Assembly: GCA_016713425.1 (NCBI GenBank)
Contig: JADJPE010000005.1
Span: forward strand, 620,001-684,000
DNA from: Deltaproteobacteria bacterium
GTDB taxonomy: Bacteria; Myxococcota; Kuafuiibacteriia; Kuafuiibacteriales; Kuafuiibacteriaceae
Reading direction: 5' to 3'
DNA length: 64,000 nucleotides
Below the pieces are notes generated by a model. That model did not search any database. It was not told the origin of the DNA and saw only the letters and a list, made by a program, of their open reading frames with translations. Every line of letters begins with the position of its first letter. Within the stretch, counting starts at the first letter, position 1. The translations under genes and the position numbers were made by a program. This document shows positions 10,038 through 18,749 of this stretch, piece after piece.

Positions 10038-11314
10038 TGACTTCCTCGGTCGAGATCGAAGTTTGTGCCTCATGGCAGGGGCTCGAAGCGCCCAGAACTG
10101 TGGGTCTGCTCTGTGCTACGACGGTACGCGGAAGGAACGTGTTCTCCTTTGCCTATGACAAAGACTGGTTACGGGCCGAGTACGTCCTTCAGCTGGACCC
10201 AAGATTGAGTCTGTTTGAAGGCCCGCAATACCCACCAGCAGACCTTGATAGCTTCGGCGTTTTTTTGGATTCAAGCCCGGATCGCTGGGGGCGCGTGCTT
10301 CTGAATCGGAGGGAAGCGGCAAGGGCTCGGCAAGAGAGTCGAAAGCCGCGCGCACTACGTGAAGTGGACTATTTGCTGGGCGTGTTCGACCCTCATCGGC
10401 AAGGAGGGCTCCGGTATCGCCTAGGCACAGATCAACCGTTCCTGGACGACGACACAGAGTACGCATCACCTCCTTGGACATCTCTCCGGGCGCTGGAGGA
10501 AATAAGTCGGCGCCTGGAAGAGTCTGGTGTTGAGAACGATCCTTCGTACAGTAGGTGGCTCGGTATGCTGGTTGCCCCCGGCCGGTCGCTCGGGGGGGCT
10601 CGACCAAAGGCAAGCGTCGTTGATGACAAGGGCAATCTTTGGATTGCTAAGTTTCCAAGTGCCAGTGACACCGAAGACATTGGTGCCTGGGAAGGGGTCG
10701 TCCACACGCTTGCGATGCGAGCAGGTATCGTGACTGCGCCAGCACGAGTCGAGAGATTTGGGAGCCCCAACCACACGTTTATAACTCAACGGTTCGACCG
10801 CGAGAAATCGGGAGGACGCGTTCATTTCGTCTCGGCGATGACGCAGCTCGAGATGAAGGCTGGTGAAGCGGGGGCCTCTTATCTGGACCTAGCCGAGATA
10901 CTGATTCAGCAGGGGGCTCAGCCGACCGAGGATCTGGAGCAGCTGTGGCGGCGGGTCGCCTTCAACGTCTGCGTGTCGAACGTGGACGATCACCTCCGCA
11001 ATCACGGATTTCTACTCGGCCCATCCGGATGGAGGCTCGCGCCCGCGTACGATATGAACCCGGTTGCGCACGGCGATGGGCTTACGTTGAATATCTCTGA
11101 CAGTGACAACTCACAGCACATGGATCTCGTGTTGGAGGTGGCGGACTACTTCCGAGTGAAGAAGGCGAGAGCACAGCAGATTCTCCGAACGGTTCGAGAA
11201 GCGGTGGCGCAGTGGCGGGAGGTCGCTGCAGGTCTCGGAATCTCTCGTGACGCACAAGACAGGATGGAGAACGCCTTTCGCTTGACCGAAGAGCTGTCCC
11301 GAGGCGGACGCTGA
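10034..11314 (+). CDS. hipA: HipA-like Ser/Thr kinase toxin
   Basis: A 426-residue protein of the HipA family. These kinases phosphorylate a cellular target (glutamyl-tRNA synthetase in E. coli) and cause growth arrest or tolerance. The N-terminal subdomain (~1-100) has the couple-HipA type segment FGVFLDSSPDRWGRVLLNRR. Then come the Gly-rich loop region LGGARPKASVVDDKG, the lysine in LWIAKFPS, the catalytic loop NVCVSNVDDHLRNHGFLL, and the metal-binding motif LAPAYDMNP. All key residues are present, so it is probably active. It overlaps the antitoxin by 4 bases and ends the operon. Confidence 0.93.
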   Translation: MMTSSVEIEVCASWQGLEAPRTVGLLCATTVRGRNVFSFAYDKDWLRAEYVLQLDPRLSLFEGPQYPPADLDSFGVFLDSSPDRWGRVLLNRREAARARQESRKPRALREVDYLLGVFDPHRQGGLRYRLGTDQPFLDDDTEYASPPWTSLRALEEISRRLEESGVENDPSYSRWLGMLVAPGRSLGGARPKASVVDDKGNLWIAKFPSASDTEDIGAWEGVVHTLAMRAGIVTAPARVERFGSPNHTFITQRFDREKSGGRVHFVSAMTQLEMKAGEAGASYLDLAEILIQQGAQPTEDLEQLWRRVAFNVCVSNVDDHLRNHGFLLGPSGWRLAPAYDMNPVAHGDGLTLNISDSDNSQHMDLVLEVADYFRVKKARAQQILRTVREAVAQWREVAAGLGISRDAQDRMENAFRLTEELSRGGR

Positions 11315-11611
11315 ATGACCGAGCGATAGCCGGTTCTTCTCGTTCAAGCTCGACGGTTTCGGAACGCCGAACTCCCGAACGGATGATCGTCGGTGTCGCT
11401 CGGAGCGACAATCGGTGTTGACCGATCGAGGATCGCTGTCGCTGGCGGGGTCGGACCAAGTGGACGGAGGCTCTATATCCGCGTCCATCCGCCAACGAAC
11501 TTCGTCCGCGTCGTGCCTCCTGTCCGTGAATTCCAGTCCGTGAATTCCTGTGCGCAACTTCGGGTTGAACGGAACGCTTGGTGGCACGCAGCTTGCTGTG
11601 GATCTTCTCCA
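11315..11611. other. Intergenic stretch, no gene supported
   Basis: About 300 bases between hipA and the next gene. An upstream extension of the next reading frame covers part of it (from 11393), but its composition does not look coding and no ribosome binding site supports it. The imperfect local repeat CCGTGAATTCC-A/GTCCGTGAATTCC occurs near 11523-11548. Confidence 0.4.
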
Positions 11612-12535
11612 ATGTCAGGACCTAGGATCCCTCTTCAACCGGGCTCGCCGCAATTCTCGGCGTCCGTGCGCCCGCCCGCGAGCCCCGGTGTTGGCTCAGC
11701 GCCCGAAGCACCTGCTGGAGGTGAACAGGCATCAGCCGATGAGCCACCCGATGCTGAGCTCAATGCTGAGCTCAATCCTGAGCTCAATCCTCAGCTCAAT
11801 CCAACGACGAAGGGTCCAGACCGCCGCAAGCAGGAGGCGCTTCAGCGAAGCGCAGAGACCAGAAGACTTCAGACCCACTTTCAACGCACGAGCCAAGGTG
11901 CACCCAAGGCCACGGGCGAAGAGCCGGCGACGAGGTTCGAGCCCCAGAAACCGAGGGCTCCAGCGACCGGTGGAACTTACATACCGCCGCCAAGCTATGG
12001 ACCAAAGACCGGTCACCTCGACTTTCCATTCTTCGCGGAATCAGCCCTTCGAGGCGGCCTCGAGAAGTACGCCGTCTTGGTTGCAGAAGGGCACGCCGAT
12101 CAGAATCGCTTCGGCGGATCCGGGCTCACAAAAGGAGTGAGCGTGTTCGATCCCGAAGACATGCCGCCTTCAGCCAAGCTCAAGACCCAGATCCTGGTCC
12201 TGGCTGGATGCGCCACCGGCAAGCCTGGCGACAACACGCTCGTGCAGGCGTTCCTGAAGCAAAACCCCGGCGGCGTGGTCATCGCGACGACCGATAAGGT
12301 CTCCACGGACGGCGTCGGTCCGGCAGCGCGGCGAATCATGGCCAACATGGAACGGGGCATGACGGTAGGCCAAGCCGTCGGCAAAGAAAACACACACCGG
12401 CCCGACGCCTTCGCGCAGGCGGCCGGCCTGTGCAGCGGCAATTGCTGGGTTGTCTACGGAAACCAAGACATGACCCTCGAGAAGGCCTGGGATCGCGCGG
12501 CTCTCGGCGACAACGGCCCGTCCGATGGAGGATAG
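11612..12535 (+). CDS. Protein with caspase/CHAT-like His-Cys domain and Pro/Asn-rich N-terminus
   Basis: About 307 residues from ATG 11612. The N-terminal ~130 residues are low complexity, with a repeat of the ELNPELNPQLNP type (residues ~48-64) coded by 12-bp units. The C-terminal ~170 residues read YAVLVAEGHADQNRFGGSG, then LKTQILVLAGCATGKPGDN, then PGGVVIATTDKVSTDGVG and GMTVGQAVGKENTHRPD. A His-Gly pair after one hydrophobic strand, a Cys-Ala-Thr-Gly after another and a final strand/helix match the layout of CHAT-type clan CD peptidases. The match is by pattern only. There is no signal peptide and no neighbour that explains its role. Confidence 0.5.
   Translation: MSGPRIPLQPGSPQFSASVRPPASPGVGSAPEAPAGGEQASADEPPDAELNAELNPELNPQLNPTTKGPDRRKQEALQRSAETRRLQTHFQRTSQGAPKATGEEPATRFEPQKPRAPATGGTYIPPPSYGPKTGHLDFPFFAESALRGGLEKYAVLVAEGHADQNRFGGSGLTKGVSVFDPEDMPPSAKLKTQILVLAGCATGKPGDNTLVQAFLKQNPGGVVIATTDKVSTDGVGPAARRIMANMERGMTVGQAVGKENTHRPDAFAQAAGLCSGNCWVVYGNQDMTLEKAWDRAALGDNGPSDGG
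11752..11801 (+). repeat. 12-bp tandem repeat, about 4 copies, in coding sequence
   Basis: The unit TGAGCTCAATCC (with variants) codes for the ELNP repeats of the CHAT-like protein. It is in frame, so copy-number change would only lengthen or shorten the linker. Confidence 0.8.
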
Positions 12536-12651
12536 GCCAGTCCAGGCTCTTGCACAGCTTCGGTCCGCTCCGCGGCGCCCATCCAAAAGCGGCGACATGT
12601 CGATGCGCGAGACTTTGTATCGACTTGCGGGCTTCGATCCCACCCGCATCG

Positions 12652-12888
12652 ACGGCTCAAGGCACATCGCAAGTCGTCTTGACCGCGATCGGCGCCAAGT
12701 TTCGTCGCATCGCTCGCCGCAAGGTTGGCGACGTCGCAGAAGCTGCGATCGCGCGCAAGCTCGCTCGCGCAAAGCCACCATCACCGTGGTATTCAAGCTC
12801 GCAATGTGAGCGTCCGGACGACCATGAAGGCGCCCTCCCGATAGCGGCGTGCATCACCATCCCGGTGCAGTTCGAGCTCGAAGGCTAA
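12652..12888 (+). pseudogene. C-terminal gene fragment, unknown function
   Basis: One plus frame looks coding from about 12652 to the TAA at 12886 (QVVLTAIGAKFRRIARRKVG, then ALPIAACITIPVQFELEG). It has no convincing start and upstream the same frame looks random. It lies between two complete genes and may be the tail of a lost gene. No family was recognised. Confidence 0.3.
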
Positions 12889-12891
12889 ACC

Positions 12892-14157
12892 GTGCCCCCA
12901 TCAAGCACCGACGCTTGCTCGCCAGGACCTCCAGACATTCCGCCTCCTCGTTCGTTCAACGCCCTCGCCGATGACTGGAAGTCCGAGCTCGCGGCCGAGA
13001 TCGACGAGATGTCCGACGATCGCCTGTTTCGCAACCGACCGATCCGCGTCATCATCGATCGCACGTTCACGAACGGTGGCCCCATCGAGACGATGTCGGT
13101 GACCAATAGCCTCGTGTCGCTTGCGATCGGTCTCTTGCTCGATGAAGGCAAGCTCGACTCGCTCGATGCGCCCGCACATCGCTGGTTCCCCGAATGGAAG
13201 ACAGGCGCATTCGCTCAGATTACGGTTGGTCACCTGATGACGCAGTCGAGCGGACTCGAACATGGAACAGTCGCCGAGCCGCTCTATCGGGCCAAGGACG
13301 CGTTGAGTGTTGCGCTCGGTCGCAAGCTCCGAACAGCGCCGGGCCTGGTGTTCTCGTACAACAACGAAGCGACCCAGCTGCTCTCCAAGATCGTGGCGGA
13401 GTGCGCCCAAGAGCCGGTCGATCAGTATCTCGATGCGCGAATCTTCCGGCCCCTGGAGTTCGGGCGCTGGACATGGACGCGAGACGCTGTCGGAAACGTT
13501 CGCACGTTCTCTGATCTCGCGCTTGAGCCCCGCGATCTCGCGAAGATCGGCCTGTTGTTCCTCCACCGAGGAAAAGTGCGCGACCGTCGTTTGATCTCAG
13601 AGCGGTGGGTAACCCGGTCCACTCGCCCCGCCGATCGCTTCGGCGACTATGGCCTGTTGTGGTGGGTCCGAAGACCGCCGCCGGGGGTGGTCCAGACACC
13701 AGCGTCTGTCCGTCGCGTGGAACAGCTCGGATTCGCCGAGATCCGCAAGCTTCGCGGCCTCGACTATCGGATCTTCGAGAGCGATGCCGCCTACTGGCTC
13801 GCGGCGGGCTCCAGGCTAACCGCGGAAGCACGTGCTCGCCTTTCGCGCATGGAAACGCGGGGCGTCTCCCCTATCGTCGAGATGCCCCGGGCACCGATTG
13901 GCTACTACGCGAACGGTTGGTTGGGCCAATACCTGATCGTCTATCCAGAGAATAACATGGTTGTCGTTCGCCTTCGCCGTTCGACCGAGAAGCCGATGAG
14001 CGAATCAAATGAGGTCTGTCGACGTGCCGGTGGAGACCGTCATCACTCTAGACGTGCGCCGAGCTGCGTCGTGTCGCAGGTTGCGCCTGTTCTGGGCGAT
14101 TCATGGCCTTCGGAAGGAGGCGTGGCGTTGACTTCCGGCCCGCTGGCGAGGCTTTGA
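12892..14157 (+). CDS. Beta-lactamase-family serine hydrolase homologue lacking the SxxK lysine
   Basis: A 421-residue protein of the class C beta-lactamase/penicillin-binding (AmpC/esterase) family. Family landmarks are SLVSLAIGLLLDEGKLDSLD, ITVGHLMTQSSGLEHG, GLVFSYNNEATQLLSKIV (YxN) and YANGWLGQYLIVYPENNMVV near the end. The active-site tetrad is SVTN at residues 69-72, where the family has SxxK. One base change at 13107 (AAG or AAA to AAT) would explain it. Without that lysine the normal acylation chemistry is unlikely, so the protein may be inactive or do something else. No signal peptide is seen. The ~40 residues after VRLRRSTEKP look unrelated to the family and may be read-through of decayed sequence. 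Confidence 0.8.
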   Translation: MPPSSTDACSPGPPDIPPPRSFNALADDWKSELAAEIDEMSDDRLFRNRPIRVIIDRTFTNGGPIETMSVTNSLVSLAIGLLLDEGKLDSLDAPAHRWFPEWKTGAFAQITVGHLMTQSSGLEHGTVAEPLYRAKDALSVALGRKLRTAPGLVFSYNNEATQLLSKIVAECAQEPVDQYLDARIFRPLEFGRWTWTRDAVGNVRTFSDLALEPRDLAKIGLLFLHRGKVRDRRLISERWVTRSTRPADRFGDYGLLWWVRRPPPGVVQTPASVRRVEQLGFAEIRKLRGLDYRIFESDAAYWLAAGSRLTAEARARLSRMETRGVSPIVEMPRAPIGYYANGWLGQYLIVYPENNMVVVRLRRSTEKPMSESNEVCRRAGGDRHHSRRAPSCVVSQVAPVLGDSWPSEGGVALTSGPLARL

Positions 14158-14250
14158 CCAACGGCTCAGTGCCGCGGGGGCTCCTCTCGCGAGTGTCAGA
14201 TCGGCATCGGCATACCTTCTTCCTCCCGCGCCAAGCTTTTCCTGACGCAA

Positions 14251-14589
14251 TTGAATCCCCTATTGATCCTTGTCGCGGGTGCGCTCGCTGCTCATCTCGA
14301 GCTCAAATTCCGCGAAGGACATCAGGACGCGTTCGCTCGGTGTGTTGTGCGCATCGATGGCTCTGGTCGCCATGCCGGTTCTTCGGGATCGTCGCAGAGG
14401 AACGGTCACGGATCTCGATGTGTCCGTGCGCAGCCAGCGTCCGCAGATGTACATCACCGCGATCTCGAGCTGTGTAGTCGGGGGCGTGTTCCTCATCATG
14501 ATTGGAGCGCCGCGCGAGGCCACATGGGTACCGCGGCTGCGCTCACGCTCCTCGTGCTCAGTGCGCTTCTCAATCAGCTCGGTGCTTGG
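14251..14589 (+). pseudogene. Remnant of a PAP2-type integral membrane protein
   Basis: Membrane-type coding sequence switches between two plus frames. One reads NPLLILVAGALAAHLELKF. The other continues with VAMPVLRDRRRGTVTDLDVS, VRSQRPQMYITAISSCVVGG and VFLIMIGAPREATW. The first then resumes with MGTAAALTLLVLSALLNQLG. The combination of R-x-R-G-x-x-x-D-x-D and R-x-x-R-P followed by two membrane segments resembles lipid-phosphate phosphatase-like (PAP2) proteins. The sequence is cut off by the convergent gene at 14590, and the catalytic histidines are not present. Confidence 0.4.
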
Positions 14590-16068
14590 TCACTTGTGCC
14601 CTATGAGACGAAGACCTCGCTTCTCGCCGTACCAAGTCTCGAGCAGTCGTCGCGCGGCCAAGCGATTACGATGGTAGAAGTCCTCGACGCCGTGGATTGC
14701 GTCGGCTTCGCGAGATACTGCCGGAACGAGCTGCATGGTGGCGACGTCGGTCGGAGTTGTTGGCTCGCTCGCACGAAGTGCTTCGAAGCCCGCTCGGAGC
14801 TGGTCCCAAACGAACGGGGTCTCTCCTTCGGAGTCCGCAAGCGCTCCGAGGTAGGCGATCGCTTCGGCGCTGGCGTGGGCCGACAGGTTGTCAACGACCT
14901 TGGGGGATGGTGCGAGCAGGTGCCATGCCTCATGCCGTTCGACACCCACGAGAAAACGGTCGAGAAGTGCTTCACTCGCCGCTTCGACTCGATCTCGCGC
15001 CTCTTTGGAGACCTGGCCTGACTCGCTGAAGCGTTCGAGTTGTTCGAGGAGATCAGGATGTCGTTCACGCCCGAGTCCTGCCTCGAGCTCCCGAAGCCAA
15101 CGCGCCTTGAAGAAGAAATCTTCAGGCTCCCGAACCTTTCGGCCATAGCGTCCCAGTGCGTCCTCTAGAGACTCGAGCGCATCGCGTCGTTCACTCGCGA
15201 GCGCACCGATTGTCTCCGCGTGTGGGCGCAACGGTTCGGGAAGAAGCGCCCTGAGCGCAGCGCGCAGGACGCTCTCCTCGGTTGGGCTCGCTCGTTCTCT
15301 TTCGAAGAGGTTACGTAGTTCGGCCGTCGAGCTCAGCACCGGGAGGTAGCGGCTATAGATGAGCGCGCGGGCGTTGCCTTCGAGGATGATGGCACGGCCG
15401 TTTCGCGTCTCGCCGTGAACGCGATCGATGATGTTGAGGTCGTCGAGTCTTCGAACACGCAACGTGAAGTAAGCAACGCCACGCTCATCGTCTTGGAACT
15501 CCGTGGTCCGAAGGACCTCGGTCGTGGTGACGATCATTCGCAGCCTCCACCGAGTATCGATCTTCACGCCGGAGATCTCCTGGCTGAGCGAAAAAGGCGC
15601 ATCGATCGCACGAAGCATGGATTCGATGGCGGACACGTTGCGGTCGATGCCTTCCACCCCACCCTGCACATCTTCGGGCGAACGGAATGTCATCGGACGA
15701 CTCGATTTGGCGTACCATTCGTCGACCGACTCGACGAGACGGCGAACCCGTCGTGCGAGCCCGTCATGAAAACGGCTAGCCTCCATAAATTGCGCAGTTT
15801 CTCGCTGTCGATCCTTCTCATTCTCCGAACTCACGGCGATGACGTAGGTCGGCAAGCCCTCCGTCATCCACGCGATCATGGGTTTCGCGTGCTGCGTGGG
15901 GCTGTAGGGTTCTGGATCTGGTTCGAGCACCTCGGTGATTTCGTCACGGTAACCCAGGACCGTTGCTGCGAGGGCGACGCACGCTGAGGCGAGCAACACA
16001 CGGCGACGATTCGTGGCTCCCGGCCGCAAAGCTGTGAGAGTTTCGTCGTCATCGACGCCGTGCATCAC
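14590..16068 (-). CDS. Membrane-anchored protein of unknown function with a HEAWH motif
   Basis: A 492-residue protein starting GTG-ATG at 16068. Residues ~22-40 form one membrane segment (VLLASACVALAATVLGY), then a large extracytoplasmic part. It is rich in charged helices (ARRVRRLVESVDEWYAKSS, FFFKARWLRELEAGLGRERH). A VERHEAWHLL segment near residue 375 recalls a zinc-binding HExxH but has Trp at the fourth position and no evident third ligand. No known family was recognised. Its start overlaps the stop of an upstream minus-strand frame (TGA 16065-16067), which suggests it was the downstream gene of an operon whose first gene is now degraded. Confidence 0.6.
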   Translation of the reverse strand: MMHGVDDDETLTALRPGATNRRRVLLASACVALAATVLGYRDEITEVLEPDPEPYSPTQHAKPMIAWMTEGLPTYVIAVSSENEKDRQRETAQFMEASRFHDGLARRVRRLVESVDEWYAKSSRPMTFRSPEDVQGGVEGIDRNVSAIESMLRAIDAPFSLSQEISGVKIDTRWRLRMIVTTTEVLRTTEFQDDERGVAYFTLRVRRLDDLNIIDRVHGETRNGRAIILEGNARALIYSRYLPVLSSTAELRNLFERERASPTEESVLRAALRALLPEPLRPHAETIGALASERRDALESLEDALGRYGRKVREPEDFFFKARWLRELEAGLGRERHPDLLEQLERFSESGQVSKEARDRVEAASEALLDRFLVGVERHEAWHLLAPSPKVVDNLSAHASAEAIAYLGALADSEGETPFVWDQLRAGFEALRASEPTTPTDVATMQLVPAVSREADAIHGVEDFYHRNRLAARRLLETWYGEKRGLRLIGHK

Positions 16069-16370
16069 GATTCCAGCGTTACATCGGGAGTGCGTTCGAT
16101 GACCAGCGCGAAGGCGGCGCCCGGCTCTCGCAGTCCAGATCCATCCGAGACAACCGAGACGAAGTCCGAGCTCGCGACATCATTGTAGCGAGGTCTGTCG
16201 CTTGGCTTCCAACGCGGTCCAATCCTGGATGAGGCGAGCGTCACGCGCAGGGTCGAAGTCAAAGAGTCCCGATCGTCTTTCGTTGGCGAGGAGGACTGCT
16301 TTATGGAGTGCGTCGAGCATGAGCGCTGGGAAGTCCTTCTGGGCGGATTTCCAAGCAAAATCCGTTCAGA
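16065..16370 (-). pseudogene. Degraded gene upstream of the 14590-16068 gene
   Basis: Two short minus frames look coding. One (about 16370 to the stop at 16180) reads DFAWKSAQKDFPALMLDALH and GLFDFDPARDARLIQDWTAL. The other, ending at 16065, reads SDFVSVVSDGSGLREPGAAF and ALVIERTPDVTLES. They are in different frames and the first is preceded directly by an in-frame TGA. They may be two small genes or one frameshifted gene. The second ends in a 4-base overlap with the next gene. No family was recognised. Confidence 0.35.
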
Positions 16371-16599
16371 CGTTCGTTCTCGACGTTGTTCGAGGACGAG
16401 GCGCTGACTCATTCTACGCTCTACGCTCTACGCTCTTCGTTCATCGCGAGCCTCGTCTCGTTCTCGTGCCGAATCATTCGACGCGGCCGGGGGGGCCTCG
16501 GGCTGCAGGCCAGATCAGAGATACGGGCTCAGGAGCTTGGCTCCTCGACGTCAATTCCGGATCACTCGCATGTGTATCGAAGGCGCCTCACCCGCGAGC

Positions 16600-16930
16600 G
16601 CCATCGCAGCGCGGTGGGCCACACATCGAAGGTTCGAGCCTTTGGCCGCACGTGGTCGACGTCCGGGGTCTCTTTCATCCAGCACTTGATCTCCAGCGCC
16701 GCCTCAATGAGCCTCTTCCTGCTTCGGCTTTCCGCTTCGAATGCCGTTTTGTCGGAGCACGACGAGGAGCGCGCAGAACGCTTCTCGTCACCTTCTCCTC
16801 CGCCTCCTTGGAGCCGCGAAATACCTCATTCGCTGTGACAACCCCTGGATCAAACCGACGGTGCACGCTCGTGGCCCCCAAATCCAAACCCACGGCTGAG
16901 CGTGAGCGAAACCGACCGAAGAAGCCCAAT
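16600..16930 (-). pseudogene. Probable transposase fragment
   Basis: Minus-strand pieces in different frames look coding: GFFGRFRSRSAVGLDLGAT around 16900 and RLIEAALEIKCWMKETPDVD followed by HVRP around 16640-16740. The second recalls the start of helix-turn-helix/zinc-ribbon transposases common in this type of genome. The zinc-ribbon cysteines that should follow are absent. The recognition is tentative. Confidence 0.3.
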
Positions 16931-17168
16931 CAGGCCCGAGCGGCAACACACGCGTCAGATCCCGAACTCGCGCATTAGGGCTCTGGGCTTCCATCTTGCG
17001 CCACGAACAAGAGCAAGCTTGCCGAAAAACACGTCCGACGAACTCGCTCAGACTGATCGACCGACCGACCGATCGACCGATCGAGTGGGACGTTTCTGGT
17101 TAGGATCTCTCAAGGTTCCGGAACGTGCACAGCAACGTTTTGAGGTTCGTTCCGATACGGAACCTGCA
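16931..17168. other. Intergenic stretch with a short GACC/GATC repeat
   Basis: No gene supported. The run GATCGACCGACCGACCGATC and its continuation around 17060-17085 is a simple-sequence tract. An upstream extension of the next gene's frame crosses it but looks non-coding. Confidence 0.4.
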
Positions 17169-18320
17169 ATGCGAGCGACGCCTTACAGCCCCAGCCCACA
17201 CCGTCATCCTGCTGTTCACAGCGACCTCGTTCCTCGCCGAGGGATTCCGGGGCGAGCTCCCGCCTGGCTGGAGAGGCTGCCCGGCCATTGGGCGCAGACC
17301 ATGCAAGATTATCTCCAGTACCTTCACGTCCCGAACCAGCATTCCAACCGTCGACCCTGGGAAGCGCTTCAAACCCCAGAGCGCACGCTGCTGTCGAAAC
17401 TCACGCCGAAGGAGCTATGGGCAATGGCGTCGGGCGCCCCAGTTCCAGAGCGACTCGCTCTGACCCAGCGTTGTTTTGTTCCGAAAGGAATGGAGGACGA
17501 GTACTGGACGGAGACCCGGCTTCGCTTGCGCGACAGGGCTCGTCACGTGCTGTGCCATTTGTCTGCTCTTGCGTTTGAAAGGGGCGCTGGGTTTGGCTCC
17601 CAGTTTCTCGCGGAACAGGCGCGCATCATCGATGTGCCAGTTCAGACCGGACGACTCGCCTATCGGCTGGATATGCGCGGACCTGACGAGGTAAGGATGG
17701 CCCGCGGCTTCGAGCCCAATGAAGGAAAGAAGCCTGGTGGGATCTATGATCACGTCAGGCCGACATTTCCCGGAACTCGATCGTTCGTCTCGCTGGGGCT
17801 AGAAGCGGATCCTTCCCCAATACTGAGTTTGGGCTTTCTGCCTTCGAAGAGGGTTGAGTCGCCGCTCTCACGGAGCGATCAGGCTCTGGTCCGCGGGCTT
17901 CTCGAAAAAGGGCCGGACTTCATTTGTGAGCACCTGGACGAGGGGCTGGTTTGGTGGATGCACAGCGTGCACAAGGACGGAATTCGGCGCCTTCGCCGCT
18001 TCCTCAATCAATCGCGCGTCAACTCTGTGGATGATTGGCTCCCGGCGAAGCCTGGCCGGAGCAATTCATATTTTCCGAGCGCAGAGTTGCACTTGACGTA
18101 TCAGTACAAGGTCCCGGCCGCCACTGGGATTCGGGTCCCCGCCACCCTAGGGGCTTCAAGGGAGCGTGAGTTCGTCACGACATCGGTTCCATTGTCGTCC
18201 ATCTCGCACTGGCGCCCGGTCTACCTGATCGCCCGACCGTCTCAGGGCGCGTGGGACGCCGAAGACGAGCTCGAACGGCGGACCGCTTGGGTGGTAACAC
18301 CCAAATGGCAACGCCTCTGA
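17169..18320 (+). CDS. Probable ADP-ribosyltransferase toxin (R-S-ExE class)
   Basis: 383 residues from ATG 17169. The C-terminal half carries the ordered motifs of cholera/pertussis/pierisin-type mono-ADP-ribosyltransferases. AYRLDMRGPDEVRMARGFEP at residues 164-183 matches the YRxDxRxPxxI...GF start with the NAD-binding Arg (R166). SFVSLGLE at 205-212 matches the [S/T]-x-S strand with Leu in the third position. YQYKVPAATGIRV at 311-323 precedes REREFVT at 331-337, where E332 and E334 form the ExE catalytic pair. The N-terminal ~160 residues are not recognised and there is no signal peptide. An ~90-residue insert lies between the S and E motifs. These enzymes modify arginine, guanine or other targets, and the substrate cannot be told here. 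Such a toxin fits an accessory region. No immunity gene is evident. Confidence 0.6.
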   Translation: MRATPYSPSPHRHPAVHSDLVPRRGIPGRAPAWLERLPGHWAQTMQDYLQYLHVPNQHSNRRPWEALQTPERTLLSKLTPKELWAMASGAPVPERLALTQRCFVPKGMEDEYWTETRLRLRDRARHVLCHLSALAFERGAGFGSQFLAEQARIIDVPVQTGRLAYRLDMRGPDEVRMARGFEPNEGKKPGGIYDHVRPTFPGTRSFVSLGLEADPSPILSLGFLPSKRVESPLSRSDQALVRGLLEKGPDFICEHLDEGLVWWMHSVHKDGIRRLRRFLNQSRVNSVDDWLPAKPGRSNSYFPSAELHLTYQYKVPAATGIRVPATLGASREREFVTTSVPLSSISHWRPVYLIARPSQGAWDAEDELERRTAWVVTPKWQRL

Positions 18321-18419
18321 TGAACTCGACCGACACGTCGACCACGAGAAGGACGATCCTCTCCCTCGGCGAAGACCCGTCAAGAACCAGCACGTGAAGA
18401 TGGGGGCCGCAGACCTCGC

Positions 18420-18715
18420 TGCTGCCAGGAGGGCGAGCAAAGCCCTTCCGCGCGAGCTTGGCGGCCCTTCGCCTGCTCGCCCTCAGGCGGCGCCGTATCA
18501 ACCCCCACGTGCTGCGCCACAGCTGCGCACTCGCGTTGGTTACAGGCCGGGGTTGATCTCACCGTCAACCGCGACGACCTCGGCCACGCGAGCGTCGCGA
18601 CGACCGGGCGGTACGTGACGACCGGGCGGTACGTGACGACCGGGCGGTACGTGACGACCAGCGTCGAGATGAAGCGCGAGGTCCTGAAAGCCGTCAAGCA
18701 CCGCGCCGGACTGAC
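18420..18715 (+). pseudogene. Tyrosine recombinase (integrase) C-terminal remnant
   Basis: The C-terminal catalytic box of phage/XerC-type integrases is readable: RINPHVLRHSCALAL in one frame, then WLQAGVDLTVNRDDLGHASV and ATTGRYVTT in another. The HxLRH motif and LGH motif are both present. The N-terminal domain and the first catalytic Arg are missing, the frame shifts near 18540, and the segment before the final tyrosine region is expanded by an 18-bp tandem repeat. It marks an old mobile element beside the toxin gene. Confidence 0.65.
18599..18652 (+). repeat. 18-bp tandem repeat, three copies
   Basis: Three copies of GACGACCGGGCGGTACGT, coding for TTGRYV repeats in the integrase remnant. 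In intact integrases this Tyr-containing segment occurs once, so the array is a later expansion. Confidence 0.9.
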
Positions 18716-18749
18716 ATCCCGAGCCGGCGGGCGGTGGCGGCCGACGCCG

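Noticed and set aside
14690..15021. Plus-strand continuation of the PAP2-like remnant beyond 14590
   Set aside because: Membrane-type coding stops at about 14600, and beyond that the sequence is the coding region of the convergent minus-strand gene.
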